A stretch of 10,486 bases of DNA from an uncultured Phascolarctobacterium sp. (GTDB lineage Bacteria > Bacillota > Negativicutes > Acidaminococcales > Acidaminococcaceae). This document shows positions 6,728 to 10,486 of the stretch, in pieces. Location of the stretch: assembly GCA_946002345.1 (NCBI GenBank), contig CAMFZA010000046.1:1-10486 (forward strand). Direction: 5' to 3'. The translations under genes were made by a program, and so were the position numbers. Each line of letters starts with the position of its first letter. Position 1 is the first letter of the stretch. Under the pieces are notes generated by a model, which was not told where the DNA came from, did not search any database, and was given only the letters and a program-made list of their open reading frames with translations.

Positions 6728-9346
6728 ATGAAATACATGACTGGTAATGAGATCCGCGAAAAGTTCTTACAATTTTTCCAGGATCGTGGCCATTTGATGC
6801 TGCCCAGTGCATCCCTGATTCCCCAGGATGACCCTACTTTGTTGATTATCGGTGCCGGTATGGCTCCCTTTAAGCCGTTCTTCACCGGCAAAATGAAGCC
6901 GCCCTCTCCTCGTATCACCACCTGCCAAAAATGCGTGCGTACCGGTGATATTGAGAATGTAGGTCACACTGCCCGCCACCATACCTATTTTGAAATGCTG
7001 GGCAATTTCTCCTTTGGCGATTACTTTAAAAAAGAAATCATTCCCTGGAGCTGGGAATTTTTGACTAAAGAACTGGAGCTGCCTGCTGACAAGCTGTGGA
7101 TTACCATCCATACTGAGGATGATGAAGCCTACGCTCTTTGGCGAGAGGTGGGCGTGCCCGATGAACGCATTGTGCGTTTAGAGGACAACTGGTGGGAGAT
7201 TGGCAGCGGTCCCTGCGGTCCTGACTCCGAAATTCATATTGACCTGGGCCCGGAACGTGGCTGTGGCAAGCCCACCTGTGGCCCTGGCTGCGATTGTGAC
7301 CGTTTCTTAGAGTTGTGGAATCTGGTATTTACCCAATTCAACCAAATGCCCGACGGCACCTATCCGCCGCTGAAGAGCAAGAACATCGATACTGGTGCAG
7401 GCTTGGAGCGTTTGGCCAGTGTAATCCAAGGCAAGCCTTCCAACTTTGAAACTGACTTGATGTTCCCCATTATTGAATATGCCTGCAAGGTAGCCGGTGT
7501 GGAATATGGCAAGGATAAGGATACCGATGTTTCCTTAAAGGTTATTGCCGACCACGCTCGCAGCATGACCTTTATGATTGGCGATGGCATTCTGCCCTCC
7601 AACGAAGGTCGTGGCTATGTACTGCGCCGCATTCTGCGCCGCGCTGTGCGTCACGGTCGTTTAATTGGCATCAGCGAAAAATTCCTGGCTGGTGCTGTGG
7701 ACATTGTTATCAGCATGTTTGTTCTCGTATATAACAATCTGGCCGAAAAACGCGATTATATCCAAAAGGTTATTGATATGGAGGAGACCAGCTTCCTGCG
7801 CACCTTGAAGCAGGGCAGCGAGCTCCTGAACGAAGAGATTGCCAAGCTGAAGGAAGCAGGCAAGACGGAGCTGGATGGCGCTACTGCCTTCAAGCTGAAC
7901 GATACCTTTGGCTTCCCCTGGGAGCTGACTGCGGAAATTTTGGAGGAGCAGGGTCTGACCATGGACAAGGCTGGCTTTGATGCTGCTCTGGAAGTACAAC
8001 GTCAAATGGCTCGTGATGCTCGCAACGACAAGGAAGGTCGTCCCGTTGTATATAACACCACCGGCATTGAGGTTGGTGCGCTGAAGGTGGATGAGACTGC
8101 AACCTCTGCCACCATTGTGAAGCTGTATCCTGCTCATGATGCACAGCCCATGGAAAGCGCAGGCGATGGCACCGAGGTGGCTGTTATCTGCGATGTAACC
8201 GCTTTCCACGCTGAGGGCGGCGGCCAATTGGGCGATTTGGGCACCATTACCGGCCCCACGGGTGTTATCAATGTTACCACCACCAAGAAGCTGCCTGACG
8301 GCGCTATCATAATGGTAGGCGAGGTAACCGAGGGTGTGATTAACGTAGGCGATGCAGTTTCCTTTGCTGTGGATAAGGCACGCAAGCTGGATATTGCCCG
8401 TAACCATACTGCTACCCATCTGCTGCACGCTGCTTTGAAGCAGGTTTTGGGTAGCCATGTTAATCAGGCAGGTAGCTATGTTGGTCCCGATAGACTGCGC
8501 TTTGACTTCTCACATTTCTCCCACGTTACTGAGGCTGAGTAGGCTGAGGTTGAAAGACTTGTAAACGAAGAAATTCTGGCCAGCAAGGCTGTGGAAATTG
8601 AAGAGCTGCCCATTGAGGAAGCTAAGAAGAAGGGCGCTATGGCTCTCTTCGGTGAAAAATATGGCAAGATTGTTCGCGTGGTTACTGTGCCCGGCTTCTC
8701 CATGGAGTTCTGCGGTGGCAGCCATGTAAACAACACTGCTCAAATCGGTATGTTCAAGATCGTCAGCGAGGGCTCTAGTGGTGCTGGTGTGCGCCGTATT
8801 GAGGCTGTGACCGGTCATGGCGCTGTTGAACACATCAACCATATGGAAGCTATGATGAAGGATTTGGCTGCTTCCCTGAAGTGCCGCTGCTGCGACATTC
8901 CGGACCGCTTGGAGGCTCTGCATTGCGAACTGAAGGCTGTGCAAAAGAAGTCTGAGGAGTTGACTCAGGAAATCGCTAAGGCTCAGGTTTCCAATGTGGC
9001 TGACCAAGTTAAGGAAATCAAGGGCGTGCCCGTGCTGGTACAAAAGGTACAGGCTGATAGCGTGGACGCTCTGCGTAATTTGGGTGACCAAATGCGCGAC
9101 AAGGTTGGAGGCGTAGTTGTTCTGGCCGCTGTAATGGGCGGAAAGGTGAGCATTTTGACCATGGCTACTAAGGATGCTGTGGCTAAGGGTGCTCACTCCG
9201 GCAATATCGTAAAGGCTGTGGCTAAGCTTTGTGGCGGTGGCGGCGGTGGCCGTCCTGACATGGCTCAGGCTGGCGCTAAGGATGTGTCCAAGGTGGATGC
9301 GGCGTTGGCTGAGGCTGCGGCTATTATTGAGGCTATGCTGAAATAA
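6728..9346 (+). pseudogene. alaS: Alanyl-tRNA synthetase with an in-frame TAG at codon 605
   Basis: AlaRS charges tRNA-Ala in the cytoplasm and is essential. The gene spans 872 codons including the amber, close to E. coli AlaRS (876). The class II core shows motif 2 (HTARHHTYFEMLGNFSFGDY, 80-99) and motif 3 (DTGAGLERLA, 221-230). A cysteine-rich insert lies at about 179-190. The editing domain has HTATH (H560, H564) and CGGSH (C662, H666), the family's four metal-site residues; the C-Ala domain ends in GGGGGGRPDMAQAG. Codon 605 (8540-8542) is TAG within TEAE-stop-AEVERLVNEE; the frame and homology continue unbroken after it. Relatives usually have Leu here, so TTG to TAG is the simplest origin. 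The 604-residue product would keep aminoacylation but lose half the editing site and C-Ala. The ATG at 6728 has AAGGAG 9 nt upstream; a GTG at 6680 lies inside the leader hairpin. Gene identity is certain; functional status is not. Confidence 0.9.
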
Positions 9347-9350
9347 GAAT

Positions 9351-9454
9351 AAGACGCGCGATAAGGCACCATCTACTTCGTTGCGGCTCCTAGGAGTACT
9401 AATTTGTACGCCGTCGTCGCCGCGCCTCGTATCTGGTACCTTCTCACGTGTCTT
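9351..9454. repeat. Long imperfect inverted repeat, putative dispersed structured element
   Basis: Starting 4 nt after the alaS stop, 26-nt arms (9351-9376 and 9429-9454) match in 20 of 26 positions as an inverted repeat. Inside them GCGGC (9383-9387) pairs with GCCGC (9419-9423), and the centre is GTAC-TAATTT-GTAC (9396-9409). The whole 104 bp can fold into one long interrupted hairpin. It is richer in G and C than the AT-rich sequence that follows and has no open frame of note. Shape and position suggest a REP- or MITE-like intergenic repeat; copies elsewhere cannot be seen from one window. Confidence 0.65.
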
Positions 9455-9459
9455 TCAAT

Positions 9460-9499
9460 AGACGCTTTGCTCATAATAATGGGTGGAGCGTCTTTGTGT
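9460..9499 (+). terminator. Probable terminator of alaS
   Basis: AGACGCT (9460-9466) pairs perfectly with AGCGTCT (9487-9493), with weaker inner pairing (CTC with GGG) and an AT-rich loop. The tail TTGTGTT is only moderately T-rich, so efficiency is uncertain. Together with the long inverted repeat just upstream it should separate alaS from ireB. Confidence 0.6.
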
Positions 9500-9528
9500 T
9501 ACAAAGAATGTCCTTTAAATACTATTAA

Positions 9529-9561
9529 ATGACACAGCTTTATGCTAAAATATATTATAAT
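9529..9561 (+). promoter_or_regulatory. Putative promoter of ireB-ruvX
   Basis: ATGACA (9529-9534) resembles a -35 box. With a 16-bp spacer the -10 would be TATATT (9551-9556); a perfect TATAAT lies at 9556-9561 but 21 bp away. Either would start transcription about 25-30 nt before the ireB ATG. The region is AT-rich, so the exact boxes are uncertain. Confidence 0.45.
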
Positions 9562-9593
9562 ATACATGCAATATGCCGAAAGGAGTGCTCTAA

Positions 9594-9854
9594 ATGGCCG
9601 ATGTATCTCAAGAAACTATGATGTTTAAGCGCCAGCCGGAAAAGCTGGATGTGGCTGAGACTATTAAGGAAGTATATGCTGCCCTGGAGAAAAAGGGCTA
9701 TAATCCGGTGGATCAGCTGGCAGGATATTTGCTCAGCGGTGACCCCACCTATATTACCAGCTTTGATAATGCGCGTACTAAGCTGCGTCGCCATGAGCGT
9801 TATGAACTCATCGAGGCAATGGTAATTAGTTATTTACAACAGATTAATAAGTAA
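9594..9854 (+). CDS. ireB: IreB family regulatory phosphoprotein (UPF0297/YrzL)
   Basis: An 86-residue protein of the IreB family, the usual size. Core residues KKGYNPVDQLAGYLLSGDP (about 54-72) followed by RTKLRRHERYELIE are the family hallmark. In Enterococcus faecalis IreB is a small cytoplasmic protein phosphorylated on N-terminal threonines by the PASTA kinase IreK and affects cephalosporin tolerance. Here S5 and T8 in the N-terminal VSQETMMF align with those sites by eye, so a similar control is possible but inferred. AAAGGAG at 9579-9585 supports the start. It is followed by ruvX after 11 nt, with a DUF1292 gene next, the same order as in B. subtilis (alaS-yrzL-yrrK-yrzB). Confidence 0.95.
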   Translation: MADVSQETMMFKRQPEKLDVAETIKEVYAALEKKGYNPVDQLAGYLLSGDPTYITSFDNARTKLRRHERYELIEAMVISYLQQINK

Positions 9855-9865
9855 GGAGAAATTAC

Positions 9866-10288
9866 ATGCGCAAAATGTCCCTGGATGTGGGCACAAGAAC
9901 CATTGGCATTGCAGTCAGCGATTTACTGGGCATGATTGCCAACGGGGTGGAAACCATCAAGCGTACCACGGAGGAGCGCGATTTTGCTCGTATTGGCGAG
10001 CTCATCAAGGAGCATGAGGTGGACACCCTGGTGGTGGGCTATCCCAAGAACATGAATGGCACCATTGGCGAGCGGGCCCAGGCCTGTGAGGCCATGGCTC
10101 ATAGGCTGGAGGAGCTGTTTCCGACCTGTAAGGTGGTGCTTTGGGATGAACGCTTGAGCACTGTGGCTGCCGAAAAGGTATTGGTGGATGCGGATATGCG
10201 TCGCAAAAAACGCAAGCAGGTTATCGATATGATGGCGGCCGTGGTAATTTTGCAAAATTATTTGGACAGTAAAAGCTTTAAAATTTGA
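9866..10288 (+). CDS. ruvX: RuvX/YqgF-type Holliday junction resolvase-like nuclease
   Basis: A 140-residue RNase H-fold protein of the YqgF family. The first strand gives SLDVGTRTIGIAVSD with catalytic D7, the middle VVGYPKNMNGTIGER (57-70), then DERLSTVAAEKVL (94-106) and a last acidic residue D121 in VIDMMAAVVILQ. The family is called a putative Holliday junction resolvase, and in E. coli YqgF is needed for 16S rRNA 5'-end processing; which job dominates here cannot be read from sequence. AAGGAG (9853-9858) overlaps the ireB stop, so the two are co-transcribed. Its TGA stop lies inside the -35 box of the promoter for the next gene. Confidence 0.95.
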   Translation: MRKMSLDVGTRTIGIAVSDLLGMIANGVETIKRTTEERDFARIGELIKEHEVDTLVVGYPKNMNGTIGERAQACEAMAHRLEELFPTCKVVLWDERLSTVAAEKVLVDADMRRKKRKQVIDMMAAVVILQNYLDSKSFKI

Positions 10289-10313
10289 CAGAAGCACCGG
10301 AGTATAATAAAAT
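10285..10313 (+). promoter_or_regulatory. Internal promoter for the DUF1292 gene
   Basis: A perfect -35 box TTGACA (10285-10290) overlaps the ruvX TGA stop, and TAAAAT (10308-10313) follows after exactly 17 bp. Transcription would start near 10320, about 30 nt before the next ATG. The TATAAT at 10303-10308 is only 12 bp from the -35 and is less likely to be used. Confidence 0.65.
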
Positions 10314-10349
10314 AATACAGTAACTATTTTTACAGAAAGAGGTGCCCTA

Positions 10350-10486
10350 ATGGCTGATAAGGATATTAAAAATGAAGAATTGGCTGCTATGCAGGAGGAA
10401 GCCGAAGAGGTTGATGTAGTTGTTTTGACTGACGAGCAAGGCAACGAAAGCTACTTTATGGAGGAAATGATTATTCCCTACAATGG
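10350..10486 (+). CDS. DUF1292 family protein (YrzB-like), 5' end only
   Basis: Forty-five complete codons are visible before the window ends. The N-terminus is acidic (NEELAAMQEEAEEVD), followed by VVVLTDEQGNESYFMEEMII, which fits the DUF1292 pattern in which a DEEGNE-type turn precedes a beta-strand region. The function of DUF1292 proteins is unknown. Ribosome site AAAGAGGTG lies about 5 nt upstream of the ATG. Position after ireB and ruvX matches the conserved order in Bacillota and supports the call more than the short sequence does. It probably has its own promoter in addition to read-through from ireB-ruvX. Confidence 0.8.
   Translation, partial: MADKDIKNEELAAMQEEAEEVDVVVLTDEQGNESYFMEEMIIPYN

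Noticed and set aside
7661..8458. Long - strand open frame opposite alaS
   Set aside because: It mirrors a conserved alaS coding region, has no start signals of its own, and reads as a His/Gln/Ser-rich antisense shadow.
8540..8542. Reassignment of TAG to an amino acid in this organism
   Set aside because: hyfE ends in TAG at its expected family length and reading on would run into the hyfF start in another frame, so TAG acts as a normal stop. TGA also serves as a stop in hyfF and ruvX.
10320..10330. 11-mer GTAACTATTTT shared with the tetR promoter (6516-6526), as a second operator
   Set aside because: An 11-nt match between two AT-rich sites in 10 kb is expected by chance, and the palindrome is not present here.
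1..10486. CRISPR array, tRNA, rRNA, phage or defence system
   Set aside because: No spaced repeat array, no tRNA- or rRNA-like stretch, and no integrase, transposase or defence gene could be seen; the window is mostly housekeeping and energy genes.

Overview
The window looks like chromosome of an anaerobic member of the Bacillota. The signs are strong AGGAGG-type ribosome binding sites, the conserved order alaS - ireB - ruvX - DUF1292 gene, and a membrane-bound group 4 [NiFe] hydrogenase operon. The style of the proteins suggests a gut Negativicutes such as the Acidaminococcaceae, but that is an impression and not a proven placement.

Region 1 (1-5579, + strand) is the distal part of a hydrogenase-4-like (hyf) operon: the 3' end of hyfB, then hyfC, hyfE, hyfF, hyfG and a last gene that fuses a 2[4Fe-4S] ferredoxin domain (HyfH-like) to the NuoB-like small subunit (HyfI). 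Genes overlap or are spaced by 4-12 nt, so one transcript from a promoter left of the window is likely. HyfB, C, E and F form the membrane arm; HyfG and HyfHI form the peripheral hydrogenase module. Together they should couple ferredoxin or formate oxidation to H2 formation and ion translocation. No hyfD, formate dehydrogenase, maturation (hyp) or endopeptidase (hycI) gene is visible. The large subunit ends exactly at the residue where other [NiFe] hydrogenases are cleaved, so it probably needs no C-terminal protease.

Region 2 (5580-6727) holds a strong terminator between the hyf operon and a convergent TetR-family regulator on the - strand, a doubtful 50-codon ORF, and the divergent tetR/alaS promoter region. 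The tetR promoter has 10-nt direct repeats exactly 20 bp apart, with a small palindrome between them over the -35 box. alaS has a near-consensus promoter and a short leader hairpin but no T-box.

Region 3 (6728-9346) is alaS, full length for the family except for one in-frame TAG at codon 605 that splits the editing domain. hyfE uses TAG as its normal stop, so global recoding is unlikely. A sequence error, a strain-specific nonsense mutation or a split enzyme must be considered.

Region 4 (9347-10486) starts with a roughly 104-bp imperfect inverted repeat that looks like a dispersed structured element, followed by a terminator hairpin. Then come ireB (Ser/Thr kinase signalling protein), ruvX (YqgF-type resolvase or rRNA-processing nuclease) and the start of a DUF1292 gene that has its own promoter overlapping the ruvX stop codon.
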